This document shows positions 1-11,750 of a stretch of 64,000 bases of DNA, piece after piece (the first letter of the stretch is position 1; every line of letters begins with the position of its first letter). Both the position numbers and the translations under genes were made by a program. Source of the DNA: Zopfochytrium polystomum (lineage: Eukaryota; Chytridiomycota; Chytridiomycetes; Chytridiales; Chytridiaceae). The stretch is from the NCBI GenBank assembly GCA_025765615.1, contig JAIVFJ010000038.1:1-64000 (forward strand), written 5' to 3'. The notes under the pieces are model-generated. The model searched no databases and was not told the DNA's origin. It worked only from the letters and a program-made list of their open reading frames with translations.

Positions 1-3000
1 GGAAGAGGGGGTGGTGGAGGAGCAGAAGAAGGCGGCGGCGGACGAGGAATCCGGCGGCGGCGGCGGCTCCGACGGTCACGATGACGACACGAGACGCGCC
101 GAAGCCCCCGTTGCCGGCGGCGAGGCCGCGTCTACCGCAGCATCTTCGGTCGCCGAGGACGACGACGATGCCGACGACGCCGCCGCCACCCCCGAAGCGT
201 GGACGACCCTCGTGCGTTCGCGGTGGCCGGAGCAGTGGCCCTCTAGCCGCTTCCGCTTGCGCGTGTCTACAGCGATGCGGAAGTTTTCCCAGCGGCACGG
301 GATTCAGGAGAGGGTCACGAACGGGGTGACGCGGCGGGCGGTGCTCGCGGTGCCGGCGCGGCTGAGGGAGGCGTTTCTGGCGGAGGTGGCGGCGACGTTT
401 GGGGTGGCCGGGACGAAGGGTTGGCGCGGTGGGGAGGAGGCGGTGGCGGAGAAGGGAGAGGGAGAGTCTGTGGAGGACGGCGGGGAGGATGAGGCGGTGG
501 GGAGGAAGAGGTGGAGGAGCAGGAGGTGGAGAAGCACGAAGAGGAAGAGCAGGACGAGGATGAGCAGGAGGAGGGAGATGAGGATGAGGACGAGGCGGAC
601 GACGTAGCCGGCGACCCAGCGGGTTTCCACGAAGGCGCCACTCGCGCAGGAGCCGCCAATACGGGCGGCGAGGCAGCGCCACCGCGGCATCTTCGGACGC
701 CGAGTGCGGCCTCGTGGCGTGGACGGCCCTCGTACGTTCTAGGTGGCCGCAGCGTTGGGCTTGCGCCAAGTTCCGCCCGCGCGTATGTGGGGTGGCGTGG
801 AGGTTTTGCCTTCGTCACGGGCTTGAGGAGAGGGTCACGGACGGGGAGACGGGGCGGGCGGTACTCGCGGTGCCGGCGCGGCTGAGAGAGGCGTTTGTGG
901 GCGGACTTGGCGACGAGGTGCGGAATGGCGCGGATGGAGGACCGGGGGTAAGTCGACGTGGGGGAGGCGAACGACGCGGAAGGCGAGGAGGAGGAGGAGG
1001 AGGAGGAGGGAACGTGGACGAGGCACGTTCCCCAGAAGCGCGCGCACAACCAGGCACCCAAGTTGGAGCAGACGCCGCGAAAGATTCACCCAGCAGCATC
1101 AAGAAGGCTGCTAAAGTGAACAAGGTTGCGGTGGCATCGCACCCGAACAACGGTGACGGGATTGCAGATCGGGTGGAGCACGCACAGGCGGACGAAGTCG
1201 CACAGTTAGATTGTGAGAAGGACGCAAGCGCAGGCGCCAACGACGGAGGAAGCAGCACGGTCCCCGCGCAGGTCCGCGGCGGCGCTGCGTGGACGACTCT
1301 AGTCAGTGGTCGGTGGCGGAAGCCGTGGGCGGAGGACAGCGGGTTCCAGAGCGGGCGGCGGCGGCGGCGGACGACTTTTTCGAGCGGCAACGGGCTGTCT
1401 CGCAGCGCGGCGGGTCGGCCGCGGCGACGGCTCACGGTTACGGTGCCGTTGCATCTGCGCGACGCGTTTTCTCGACGCGATTGGAGAAGCGGTGCGGGAC
1501 GGTCGCGTGGACGACGCTCGTGGCGGGGCCGAGTGGCCGCAGGTTTGGAGCGACCCGCGCGGCCCGCGAGCGGGGTCGCTCCCGCGGCGTACAAGTTTTG
1601 TCACAGCACCGTCTGCGCAAGGTGGGCGGCGCGTATGCGTGCCGCCGCGACTGCACTCGGCGTTTCTTTCTCCGTGAGATGCGAGAGGCCGTGTGAGGAG
1701 GTGCTTGAGGAGACTTCGACAGAGGAGGATGGCGCCGAGGCGGACTGCGACGGGGGATATCCCGGACGGAGAAGTAGACGAAGACGGGCGCCAGCTCTGC
1801 GGGAAGAAGAGGACGGGCACGAACGACTCGGATGAGGAGGAAGCAAGTGGGACGGAGAGCACTGACGATGGTGCAGAGGCAATGGATGTGGATGGCCAGG
1901 GTGCAAGAGGCTGATCTACAAGAAGGAAATGCGAAAGAGGAGGATGCTGACGACGAAGAGGACGAGGAGGCGGTGGGCCACGGCGATTCGAGTGAAGGTC
2001 AGACAGATGCTGTCCCCTCTGTTGAAATTGAAACCGCGGAAAATAGGGACAAAGGTGATGGTTGTGAGGATGATGATTCGGAAGACACCAATGCAGGGGA
2101 GGATAGCGACGAAGACGACGAGGCGGACAAGCTCGTTGCGCAAAACAACGTCGCCCATGAAAACTCGGCGGCAGCAGATGAAACCGAACGGAGTGCCGGT
2201 AATGGAGATTCGGAAGTTGAGGGTTGTGACGACAGCGAGGAGGATGAAGGATCTGACGAGGACGGCAGCGCAGCGCAAGGGAGCCGTGAAGCGGGCGTTG
2301 AATGTGAGGACAATGACGAAGAAGCAAACGACGAGGAAGAGTCGGAAGCCGCGGCTTGTCTGCATTCCGCTGCAGAAATTGCAGCCGAATCAGAAGACTT
2401 TGAAGAACAGGAAGAGGAGGATCAGGAAGACGAGGAGGAAGCGGAAGCCGGCGACTCCAGCGATGCGTCCAGCGACAAAGGTAGCGACCTGGACGAAGAC
2501 CTTGAGGAAGAAGACGCCGCAGTCAACAATTCCGACGTCGCGGACGATGCGGCCGCCTGCGAGGCCGACCAGGATGCAACCGAGGCGGCCTACGAGGCAG
2601 AAGACGGCGTCTCGGATGGCGAGCCGGAAGGCAGCAACGGTGAGGAAGAGTATCCTAACGCTGATGATCCCGGGTCAGATGGAGCCGCCGGCGAACAAGA
2701 TCAACCTGAAGAAGAAGACTTAGACGCGGCGCACGACAACTCGGACTCGGACGAGCCGGCGGGAGAGGACGACGACGCCGCCGCTGCCGCCGCTGCCGAC
2801 GCGCTGGTTGGGTGGAAAGACGTTCTCCGCTCGCGTTGGCCGCACACGCTCGACGTGGCGGCGGCGGCGCACAAGAAGCGGCTGCGGCGGGGCGATGCAG
2901 GCGTTCAGCCGCGAGCACGGGCTGACGGCGCTGGCGATCTCGCGTGTGGACGGGCTGGCGATGCGCGGGATTCCGGGGCGGCTTCGCGGGCGCGTTTTTG

Positions 3001-3157
3001 CAGCGGTGCGAGGCGAGGATGGGCGACGTGCTCGGCGGTGCGCCGGCGGGCGGCTTCGCGGCGAAGGCGGTGGTGGAGCCCGGGAGGATGAAAAGGCGGT
3101 GGAGCGGGCCGCGGGAGCCGTCGCCGATTCTCTAAGGGGTTGTTGTGGGCCGTGATT
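1..3157 (+). CDS. WP-repeat acidic protein, 5' partial and frame-disrupted
   Basis: The open frame runs in from the left window edge, so the true start lies outside; the first codons in frame are GTG, not ATG. The coding signal moves through all three frames: frame 2 at about 2-500, frame 1 for a Glu/Asp-rich linker at 500-620, frame 3 at 700-1350, mixed to 1830, frame 2 at 1832-2870, then frame 3 to a stop near 3157. Five copies of the W-x2-hh-x-x-RWP domain are visible, with W codons near 200, 717, 1289, 1507 and 2812. Copies 1 and 2 are clean; copies 3 to 5 each need one or more frame changes. Between copies 4 and 5 lies about 300 residues almost wholly Glu, Asp, Ser and Ala. It is related to the intact genes at 50681 and 58275. 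It is either a decaying gene or a gene hit by many sequencing indels. Function unknown; a nuclear acidic protein is an inference. Confidence 0.55.
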
Positions 3158-3220
3158 CGAACGGGCGCCGATTCGGCACTCGTGCATTGGACATTCACTA
3201 TTTCGTGGTGACGGCGGCTT

Positions 3221-3243
3221 TTTTTTTTTTTTTTTTTTTTTTT
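3221..3243. repeat. poly-T tract
   Basis: A run of about 23 T follows the end of the WP-repeat gene. The stretch from here to about 3938 has only short overlapping frames with no recognisable product and no exon-like pattern; I see no gene in it. Confidence 0.8.
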
Positions 3244-3939
3244 GTTCAATTTCCTTTCTGAACTTCGCATTGAAGACCCGTGAGGCCATCGGTGTTGTGC
3301 ATAATGTAATCGCCGGTTGGCGAATGTTGTGATTCTGGTGAAAAATCCTTCTCCGCCTCTCTATACCCCCCTTTTTGATCCAGCCAAGCATAATCTGACC
3401 TGTGTGAGAGTTTCAAGCACAAGGTTCACCCAGTAGGCCTTACAAAGTTCATCCTGCCGAGAGTAGCGTGTTGCGTGCGTTGGAAATGCTGTGGTGGTTT
3501 GCACCTATTGCTCGATCTACCGCCACAAAGCTCGACAGCACCGCGAGCCAGTCGACCCGCCCACGGCAATCTCCAACACTCGTCCATTGTCCCACCGTAC
3601 ACCCACCCCCTGGTAGCACCATCGTCCGGCTGTCCATGTGGGCACGCTTTGCATCGAGAGGCGTTCTTCCGCTATCCGCTACGGACAACACAAAGAGTGT
3701 GTGTCTAGTAGTCTCCAGGGAAGCGTTTGCGAGATTTTAGGCAGAATTGTTTTTGGATTTCTCCTCATCCCATGAATGCATCGCATCCTAAGCAGCCTGA
3801 ATGCATCGCAACTAAAGTGTGTGTGTGTTTTTTTTCCCGTTCTTTTTCGCTTCTTTTTCCCCGTAGGGCTTCGACCTTTTTTGTTTTTTTGCTTATCAAC
3901 GCAACCAGTTTGTTTCCTTTTTTCAATTTATTTCATGCA

Positions 3940-4267
3940 TGACAGGAAGAGTGAAATGCCACGCAACCGTGTCTTCCCGTGTCCTGTGTGCTCAGCCCGT
4001 ATCCGCGCGGACTCCAGGCGGGCGGACTCCAGCTCTCGACCGAGCCGGTGAGATCACAACAACGCGCGCGAGAGAGAGAGAGAGAGAGAATTTGTCTTCC
4101 CATGTGCTGTGTGCTCAGCCCGCATCCGCGCGGACTCCAGTTCACGCAATGATGGGAGGAGTGAAATGCCACGCAGGTATGGCTTCCCATGTCTGTGTGC
4201 TCCGCCCGTATCCGTGCGGACTCCAGGCGCACAGTCTCTAGCTCCCGACGGAGCCAGTGAGGATCGC

Positions 4268-4330
<63 letters not shown>
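3940..4330. repeat. Degenerate tandem repeat ending in GA microsatellites
   Basis: Three imperfect copies of a unit containing GTGAAATGCCACGCA, TTCCCATGT and TGCGGACTCCAG occur at about 3950-4090, 4090-4150 and 4150-4330. The first and third units end in GAGAGA runs (4072-4090 and 4269-4325). The block lies directly upstream of the first kinase-like gene and replaces the CT-rich upstream sequence that its two paralogues have. Confidence 0.7.
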
Positions 4331-4334
<4 letters not shown>

Positions 4335-4371
4335 ACAAAAAGAAACAGAGGACAGCAACGGACATTCAGAA

Positions 4372-5913
4372 ATGCTTCACGTCAGCCCTCGCCCGGCAAC
4401 CGCAAGGCGGAGCAGTCCTCGCGGTATAGCAGGCCGCACTGCTCTCTACCCTCAGCCTCGCGCCGGCGTCCTGCTCGCGCTTCTGCTTCTGGCCTTCATT
4501 ATCCTGCCGCCGCTACCGACGACCCACGCTGCAGGCCGCACCGAGACCGTCGACGGTGTTCAAGTGCAGGTGAGGGGATTGGGAGACATTGGCGAGGGGA
4601 CTTGGAGGAGCTGAGTTGTGTAGGAAGCGAGTGCGGCCCAGCCTGAACGCTGAGACGAAATAGGTTGGACCAAAGCTCGCGACGCAGGGCGATCATTCGA
4701 CGGTGTACTCGGCGACACACAACGGACATGACGTGATTTACAAGGAGGGCCGGGGCGGCCGGTTGGGGCAGCACGAAATCAAAGCAACGGAAGCTGGTAC
4801 TGTACTTTTTATGAATATTGTTGGCTTCACCAGTTACTAATTAATTATAAAACACCTATCCAATGTACCCGAACTCTCCCATCCAGCGGGCCAGCTGGTT
4901 GCCGGCCAGGGCGGCAAAATGGTGCAAAAGAAGGTGGGCACGACCGGCCTCGTCGACTGGCTGTACGATCCAAGCAAGAGCCCCGAGGCGAAAGCCAACT
5001 TGCTCAAGGTGGGCGAGAACCCCAAGGACCACCCGGGCAAAGTCAAGCTGTCGGACCATGTCTACAACGAGGCCGTCAAGCAGCAGAAGAACGTCGGCTA
5101 CGCGCATAACGACGCGAACCCGAGCAATATCCGCGTGCATTACAATAAGGACGATAAATCGGTGCGAAGCGGGGAAGTGGGGCTGGGTGAATATGTGGGA
5201 GAGCTATGCTAAGGTTGATTCTCTTCTCCGACTCGTTCGCTTGCAGGGTGCTATTCCCAAAACGGAGTTGATCGACTGGGGCAAAGGTGCAAATTTGAAT
5301 TCCTTCGAATCCTCCAACTTTGCCTCTACCTCCCTCGACCGCTTTGTCTGCCGGTTACATTGACCTGATCCCAAAATTTTTTTCTCTCATAGCCGAACCG
5401 GGCACGTCCGACCTGCGCCGCACCGAGAGACTTGACCGAACGGATATTGGGATGGCGTGCCAAGGCGCCGGGTTCCAGTTCCGGTCTGGTGCGCGGCAAC
5501 TCTACCGGCGAGCAGCGGGCGGCGGGGCGTGCAAGCGGGCTCGCGCTGGGAAGGAAAAGGCATCCACAGGGACGACGGGCAAGGTGGCGGCGACGACTTT
5601 GGGCAAGGGGTCAGCGCAGACGATCAGGAAGGCGGCGGCGGGTGGAAAGTCGCCAGTTCAGAGGCAGCAGGCGAGCCAGAAAGGAAAGGAGACGGCGGGA
5701 GGCAAAGCGCAGAAGAACCCGCCGGCAACGACGGCGGCCACGGCGGCGGCTTCGGTTTTCACCAAGAAGGGGAAAGGAGCGGCAGAGTCGCAAAGGCGGC
5801 AAGGGAAGACTTCCGCGATCCCGTCGCAGCCAAAGACTCCTCTGTCTGCGGCAAGCAAGGCTCCTAACAAAGCGCTGCCGGTAGCACGGGCTTCTGGAGC
5901 GAGAAAAAAGTGA
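4372..5913 (+). CDS. Secretory-pathway kinase-like protein with basic tail, copy 1
   Basis: Five exons are inferred: 4372-4569, 4664-4796, 4887-5161, 5247-5286 and 5393-5913, giving 388 residues with all phases consistent (0, 1, 0, 1). Residues 32-48 are a hydrophobic stretch followed by THA-AG, typical of a signal peptide or signal anchor. Kinase-fold signatures follow: GDHSTVYSA (75-83) resembles a nucleotide-binding loop, VIYK places the beta-3 Lys at 93, a Glu lies at 104 in the expected helix C, HNDANPSNI (184-192) matches the catalytic loop HxDxxxxN, and LIDWG (210-214) matches the metal-binding DFG. The last 150 residues or so are rich in Lys, Ala, Thr and Gln, like a histone H1 tail. 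The fold assignment rests on motifs only. Catalytic residues are all present, so activity is plausible; substrate unknown. Paralogues at 17224 and 23132 have identical exon architecture, which supports this model. Confidence 0.75.
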
Positions 5914-7400
5914 AATGCGGAGGTGCGTTGCCAAGGCATTGGAAGTTGCCGCGGTCGCCAACCTTTGGCCTACCAAAAACTGGAGTCTTTTGTTTTGTTT
6001 TTTTTTTTTTTTTTTTTTTTTTTCCCTTCCCGTGGTGGTGGCAATTGTGGCTTCAGTTTTGTAGTCGCCGGGCCTTTTCTTCACTGGCAAAAGAAATATC
6101 GCGTAGTCTTGGTATGATGCGATACTTACATTCTGGAAGCTTTGGCTGCTTCCCTTGCTTACCCTTAGCGCGAGCGGGGGCCTGCGCTGAGATCGATGGA
6201 AATCACAAACAGTGCCGAGGCTGCGCCGTCTGGCTCCGGCGTCCGTCACCACGAACTCCAAATGGCGAATATCGCTGAATTTTACTAACCCCTCCTCGCT
6301 CAGCGCCGAAAATTTGTCCGGGGCTGATTCTGTCCCTTTCTTGTCACCCGCCAGATTCTGTTTTCTGTTTCTGCACATTGCACAGCGGCGCCCCCGCCCG
6401 CGCCCACTCGCCCACCCAATCCCCCTCACGCACCGTCTGACTGCCTGCGCCTCGCGTTCTCGCTTCCTCACCAATAGCGATCGTATCCATGCAGGAAAGC
6501 GATCTATTGAGGCAGTGAATACACTGTAAGATCGATCGGAGGTGTGCCTGCTGCGCAGCAGCTACCCAGCATCTGCGTGTTAGTTATTGGCGCAGCGGGT
6601 GGGATGAAGCTCGTACCGGCCCGCGCGGCAGATGGGCGTGCTGTGTGTGAGGGTGTGTGGTGTGGATCTTGCTGGCGCCAAGCAGTTCGTCAAAACAAAG
6701 TACAAGTGGCCGCAAACAAAAGGCACTTCAGAATGAAAAACAGGTGATGACCTGTTTTTGAATTCTGGCCATTTCGCATGGGAAAATACTGCAGGGCCGA
6801 GCAGCTCGTGTGCGAATCTACCACCTACCCAATTTGTACCGGGCGCCGAGCACTTCTTCCAATTTTTCTCCTTTTTATCTGGATCTGATTGCCGTCGAGC
6901 AGGCACGAGCAAAAGTGGGGAAAAGAGTCTGGCACACGGGGAAAGGCGAATCGTAGCGGAAGAGAGACAAAACTCGAAGCGATTCACTTTCTTAATTAGG
7001 AGATTTTCGGCGCCAAGCGAGGCCTAAGCTAATGCTGGGTGTCCGGTTCGGTTCGACAAAAAATTGTGATCGAATTGGACACAACCTCCTTTTTTCACGT
7101 CAGTTTACCTGACCCGACCTGACCCAAATTAATAATGGGAATTTGAGCCCACTCTCAGAGTAGTGCGGTTACTGCGTACAAGGAATGTGAATGGTTGTAG
7201 AAGACTTTGGGTAGAGGGGCATTTATTCAATGAGGTTCCGTGATCCAATGATGATGCTTCTCTCTCACAACCTGCTTCCTTTTTATACTGGAGGAAAGAC
7301 ACTGCCTGAAATTTTGAGGATGCTTGGGCCACTTTGCACTTGGCTAAGTGCAAGCCAACCCAAAATTCTGCATGCCCAATTCCAAGAATTAAAAGGTCAA
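5914..7400. repeat. Duplicated 3' flank of kinase copy 1, with a 740-bp unique block
   Basis: The sequence after the stop, including a poly-T run at 5998-6023, matches the flank of kinase copy 2 (18805-19530) over 5914-6280 and again over 7022-7400. The intervening 6285-7022 is missing from the second copy. No convincing gene is seen in this stretch. From 7400 to about 8440 the DNA becomes AT-rich and holds no recognisable coding feature. Confidence 0.6.
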
Positions 7401-8473
7401 ACTCAATATTCATTTCAGCCCGACTTGATTTGGTTGGTGTTAGACCCTAGAGTGAGTGAGAGAGAGAAGCTGGAAGAAGCGAAAAAGGAAAGAGAGAACG
7501 GAAGCAATGAAAGTCGCCCACTCAAGTCGGCGGCAGAAGCGGCAGCAGAGCTGCCTGCTCTCTGCAATTGCACCCACCACAGGCCGTCAAACACCACCAC
7601 CTGGCTGTGATGCCACAGGCAAGGCCGCATGTAGGAAAAAGGGATAGAGAGATATGGAGAAAGAGAGAGACAACCGCCACACTCTTGCGCAGCCTTTGCA
7701 ACCCTATCCGCCAGCCTGCCGCCAAAGGAAAACAACTTAGACTCAGAATTAAGAAGCTGCCCGTCGCCTGGCTTTGCGGCGATGGTGGTCACAAGGTCAT
7801 CGACCACTCACCTATTTTCCATACCGAAATTGGTTGAAAAAATATCACTTAAGCGCGCTCGCTCCTTTGCGCTTGTTGCATCCTTGTGAGTGAGAGGATC
7901 CTGGCCCCGAATGCCCCAGACCGTGTCGACCATATTTGGCCCATAGCAGTGGTGGCGGCCACTGCAGTCTGCAGCCTTGACATCGCTTACGACTGATTGC
8001 GAGGCCAAGCAAAGCTGGAGAACAAAGGTGGGAGGGTGTTGAGGACGTTGAGATTGGTAAAGAGGCAGCAACCTGCTAAATTGTTTTGTCCTTTCTTAAT
8101 GAGCGTCACAAGAAGTTCTATCAGCTTCATCTTCGTTCAGCTAAGAAACCAACTAAAAAAACAAAGTACACTGTTGATACATTTCTCAATTAACGAGTCT
8201 TTTTCTTGACAAATTAATTTTAATTTTTGTCATGGATTAATTTCTTTCATTGTCCGATTTTTAAAATGTTGTATGGTTTCAATGTCAGCATTTTTTTATA
8301 TCCTAAGACATATTTCATGGTTTGACAACCCCAATGTCAGGTTTCTATTTTACTTATGGTTCGAATGTAAGAAAAATAAAGTGACTGTCTATTATTTTCA
8401 ATTGAATTTTTATTTTTGAACAGCTTGCAAAATTGTTTTATGTAAATCTCTCAATCTCCATTAAATCCTGACA

Positions 8474-9340
8474 TTGAAACCAGACAACATTGAGATGCGT
8501 GTACTTGATGCATGCTGGATCGTACCAGCAAACGGCGAAGCATTTCGGTATGTCCACAAGCCCAGCGTTTCTGGCAACCCAGGATGTCATGGATGTCCTC
8601 ATCAAGGCGATCCTCCCAAAGCGCATCAAACCTACAGACACGAGCGCAGAATGGGATCTGCTTGCCACCAGGTTCGAGAAAAAGTTTGGCTTCCCTGGCG
8701 CTTACTTGTGGATCCGGAAAAAGTTCCCTGCGATCAACGCAATGATTGTTGTGGACCACTAAATGCGCATTCAGGACTTCACTCTGCGTCAGGGTTCGGA
8801 GAACGATTCGGGGGTCTTCTCCAGGTCTATTTTCGGTCGCACTATACATATTGTTCTTCCACGGCGGGTTATTCTCGCTGACGCAGAGTACAAGTTGTAA
8901 CGCCCTTCACTCACGGCACAATCAATGCAGATGAGCGTCGTGAAAACAAGATTCACTCCAAAACGCGCATGACCGTTGAACGAGCGATTGGTCTTTTGAA
9001 TATGCGATTTCGAGTTCTGCTTGGCATTCTCGACCAGAAAGGCAATGTCAACAACAACAGGTTTGACAAAACCAGAGTGGACACCTACAGCCACGAAAAT
9101 GCGGCCAAGGTGCTTGTGGCATGCATTGTGCTTCATAATGTGCTTATCGACTGGGACGATATCCTCGACAATTTGGAGTTTGACAACACAGCCGCAGATG
9201 ACAAGGCCGTTGGTGAAGCTGCAGCTGGTGATGGAGACAATGATAAAGACCTGGTCGGTGCGGTGGGTGGGAACGAGATGCAATTAAGGCGTACATCGCG
9301 GCCATTGAGGCTATTTAAGCGTACACTCTGCTCGAAGTTT
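8474..9340 (+). pseudogene. PIF/Harbinger-type DDE transposase remnant
   Basis: The upstream part (8490-8762) reads SYQQTAKHFGMSTSPAF and similar, like the helix-turn-helix region of HARBI1/PIF transposases. The downstream part (about 8860-9340) carries RVILADAEYKL, then TPFTHGT, and RMTVERAIGLLNMRFRVL with VLVACIVLHNVLI, the typical C-terminal block of the DDE_Tnp_4 family. The middle, where the GxIDGTH catalytic Asp should be, is missing or scrambled. A frame change occurs at about 8896, just after ADAEYKL. The product would be inactive. It faces the Myb/SANT-like gene at 9364-10419, the usual partner protein of this superfamily. Confidence 0.75.
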
Positions 9341-9363
9341 ATTGTAATCCGCACTTCAGAACG

Positions 9364-10419
9364 TTATTCCTTCCCATCTCTCTTCTGCTCTCGTTCACTC
9401 ATAAATGCTATCAAGTCTTTCATTCCCTTCATTGTTTCTTTGAACGCTTCTGTTTGCTCTTTCAACATTGACTTGAGCAAGTCGTCTCCACTGTTGCTGC
9501 TGAGCGTCTTGAATGAATCAGCCATTGCAATCATACCTGCACTGATAGCTGAGGCCAAAGCCGCGTCTCTATTGCCCTGATCATACTTCTTGCGCTTGCG
9601 GCGACCATCATCTTCGTTGGAGTTGGAGAAAGACTCCAATAGGACCCATTTATGCTTGATAATGACCTTGCCTGCCGTTTTTGCCTGCCCAAGGTCGGCT
9701 CCTTGGGCTTGGGGAAAGTACTGACTCATGAGAATCATCTCCTCATCCGACATGACTTTCGCTGGGTCTGGCGGGTTGTTGCCTGTCTGCACTGTCTTGG
9801 AACTGTTCAGGCCATTGCGCCTCCACTTTCTCATCATTCGTTCGTGCTTATTGGCAACTTGAGTCTTTGACAGATTGATGTCGTGGGCGGCATTGACGTT
9901 GAGCGCAGCGTTGGCCCAGCCTTTTGCTTTTGCCTTGTTGTCTGACGTCGAGGTGAAGTACCCATGGTGAACCTTTTCCTTTGATTTAAGGAGTGTTTTC
10001 ACCATTGCAGTTGTCCATTGTGCAACGTCGCTTGGAGTAGCTGCCAATCCAGAACCCGATGATTCCATTCATATCTTTCGCCTGCTAGGAGCATACTGTG
10101 TTAGTGAGGAGGACGAATTGAAAGATGTTGCACGTCCTACACTCACGTTAGTCAGCGCTGTTTCCAAGCCTTGAATGGCAGTCGGAACAGGCGATCTGAT
10201 TTGCAGCAAACCAGCAGGCAGCCCTTCAGTAGTTACTGTGGTAGACTCTGTGGTGGTGTTGTTCACGACTGGAGTATCCATGACTCGCAACTTTGGGGGA
10301 CGACCTCGGCCGTGTTTGACCATTACTGCAGGTGTTTTTCCACCGATCATGTGACTGCGGCCAAACGGGACGTCGTCGCCGTCTGAAAAGCCTTTTTGCG
10401 GAAATTTAACTTTGGACAA
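9364..10419 (-). CDS. Myb/SANT-like partner protein of a Harbinger element
   Basis: One minus-strand frame runs from 10419 to 9364, broken only by a TGA at 10069-10071 immediately followed by an ATG at 10068. The 5' part (10419-10072) has an AT-hook-like KHGRGRPPKLRV; the 3' part (10068-9364, 234 residues) has VAQWTTAMVKTLLKSKEK and a Lys/Arg-rich KWRRNG helix, as in Myb/SANT-like DNA-binding proteins. It ends with helical segments rich in Glu and Lys. There is no ATG at the 5' end of the longer frame; the first in-frame ATG is in SHMIGG. In this superfamily the accessory protein binds element ends and brings the transposase to the nucleus. It is convergent with the transposase remnant at 8474. 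Confidence 0.7.
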
Positions 10420-10551
10420 AAAGGCGACGGGCTTGAAACGAACCCTAAATGATTTGAAAAGCTGCTCGAGTTGTTGTCCAAAAAGTATTACATTTGCTTT
10501 TTCCCTTGCAGCTTCCTATACACAAACGCGGGCGCCGCGCGAGTCTAGAGT

Positions 10552-11143
10552 TCATACTTCCATGACGCTCAGCGCAGCCAGAGCGACAGCCTCCACGGCC
10601 GTGCGGATGGAGGCCATGTCGCCAGCGACAGCCTCGCAGTAGATTGCGCCGAGCGCATGCGCAAAATCCTGTCCATCTGGTTACCTTCCCAAAAAAAAAA
10701 AAAAATAATAATAATAATAATATAATATAAGAAAAGAAAAGAAAAGAAAATTGGCCTCACCTGAGCCTCTTGCAACGACACGACACGCTCCCCGTTCGTT
10801 GGGATCACGCCGAAAAGCACCAGAAGTCGGACGCCGCGGTGGACTCTTGCCTTTTCGATCCACCGCGCTGCGCCGGCGAGCGAACCGTCCACTACGTGGA
10901 AGACGGCGAAGAAAGTCTGGTCGGCGGAGAGCAGGCTCTGTGCGATCTCGCCGTTGGAGCGTCGTCGCACGAGTGCGTCGCCGTCCCACCACGACGGGAG
11001 TTCGTACTGAGTTTGGGGGTGAAGGGTTTTATTTCGTTTGGGGGTTGGGTTTGCTAGGGGGGGGGATGGCTCACATTCACACACAGACACGCGACGCACA
11101 CAAAGTCTCTATCGCTCTATCAGCACCACCATTACCACCACCG

Positions 11144-11176
<33 letters not shown>

Positions 11177-11381
11177 ACACACAGACTCTGCTCACGATCT
11201 TCAGGCCCAAGTCGAAGCCCCTGTTGCCATCGTCCAGTAGCGACAGCCACGTGTAGAAGGGGAGGTCCTTGTTGCTGCTACGGGGACCGTAGTCGCAGAG
11301 GGCGTCGACGAGATCGGCGCGCACCTCGTCCGAGTCGGCGATGAAGTTGAGGATGAGAACCCTTCGTGGTGGCATCGTCAT
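10552..11381 (-). CDS. Degenerate Rab/Ras-like protein without G motifs
   Basis: Three minus-strand exons are inferred: 11381-11196, 11006-10761 and 10668-10552, giving 182 residues with phase 0 at both junctions. Introns begin GTGAGC and GTGAGG; the first contains a CA/GT microsatellite. The order of elements follows a Rab GTPase: a beta-1-like RVLILNFIADSD where the P-loop should be, a WWDGDALVR where the WDTAGQE switch II should be, FFAVFHVVDGSLAGAARWIEKAR matching the next strand and helix, RVVSLQEAQDFAHALGAIYCEA matching the strand 5 and G5 region, then a final helix. The GxxxxGK[ST] P-loop and the NKxD motif are absent (GVIPTNGE stands in its place), and there is no C-terminal Cys. It is probably a nucleotide-independent pseudo-GTPase. 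The assignment is by pattern only. Confidence 0.6.
11142..11176. repeat. CA dinucleotide microsatellite
   Basis: A near-perfect (CA)n run lies inside the first intron of the Rab-like gene. Confidence 0.9.
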
Positions 11382-11750
11382 TGGTGATGATGACTGTATT
11401 TATTTTTTTTTTCTTTGTCTTGTCTCTTTAATTTTATTTTTTTTTCAAATAGTCCAAATTTGTCTTTTTTGTCTATGCAGGAAAGAAAAAAAAACATTAT
11501 CATCTTGCTCAAACTTACTCAAAAAAACCTCCCCTACATTATCTGCTTGAGCAGAGGAGGAGGAAAACTGTTGGCACTGGGTTTACGTTCCACTTAATAC
11601 TCGGAGCATTTGTCAACAGCACAAGCCAGCACCAGTCTGCATTGGCAGTGGCTTGCTCTCCCATGGGCATTGTGAGAACAATAACTAACAGTCACAATAG
11701 GACTGAGTTCGACTTGTGCCTATTGCTGCTAACCAGTCAGTTCTGTCTAA
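11382..11750. other. Intergenic stretch, no gene seen
   Basis: AT-rich sequence with T runs upstream of the Rab-like gene. It may hold that gene's promoter, but no clear element can be named. Confidence 0.4.

Noticed and set aside
315..1061. Long minus-strand frame rich in Ser and Pro
   Set aside because: It is antisense to the acidic WP-repeat gene; its composition is the mirror of the GAG/GAC codons on the plus strand.
3145..3165. GTGATTCGAAC, resembling a tRNA B box
   Set aside because: No matching A box or acceptor stem lies at the right distance.
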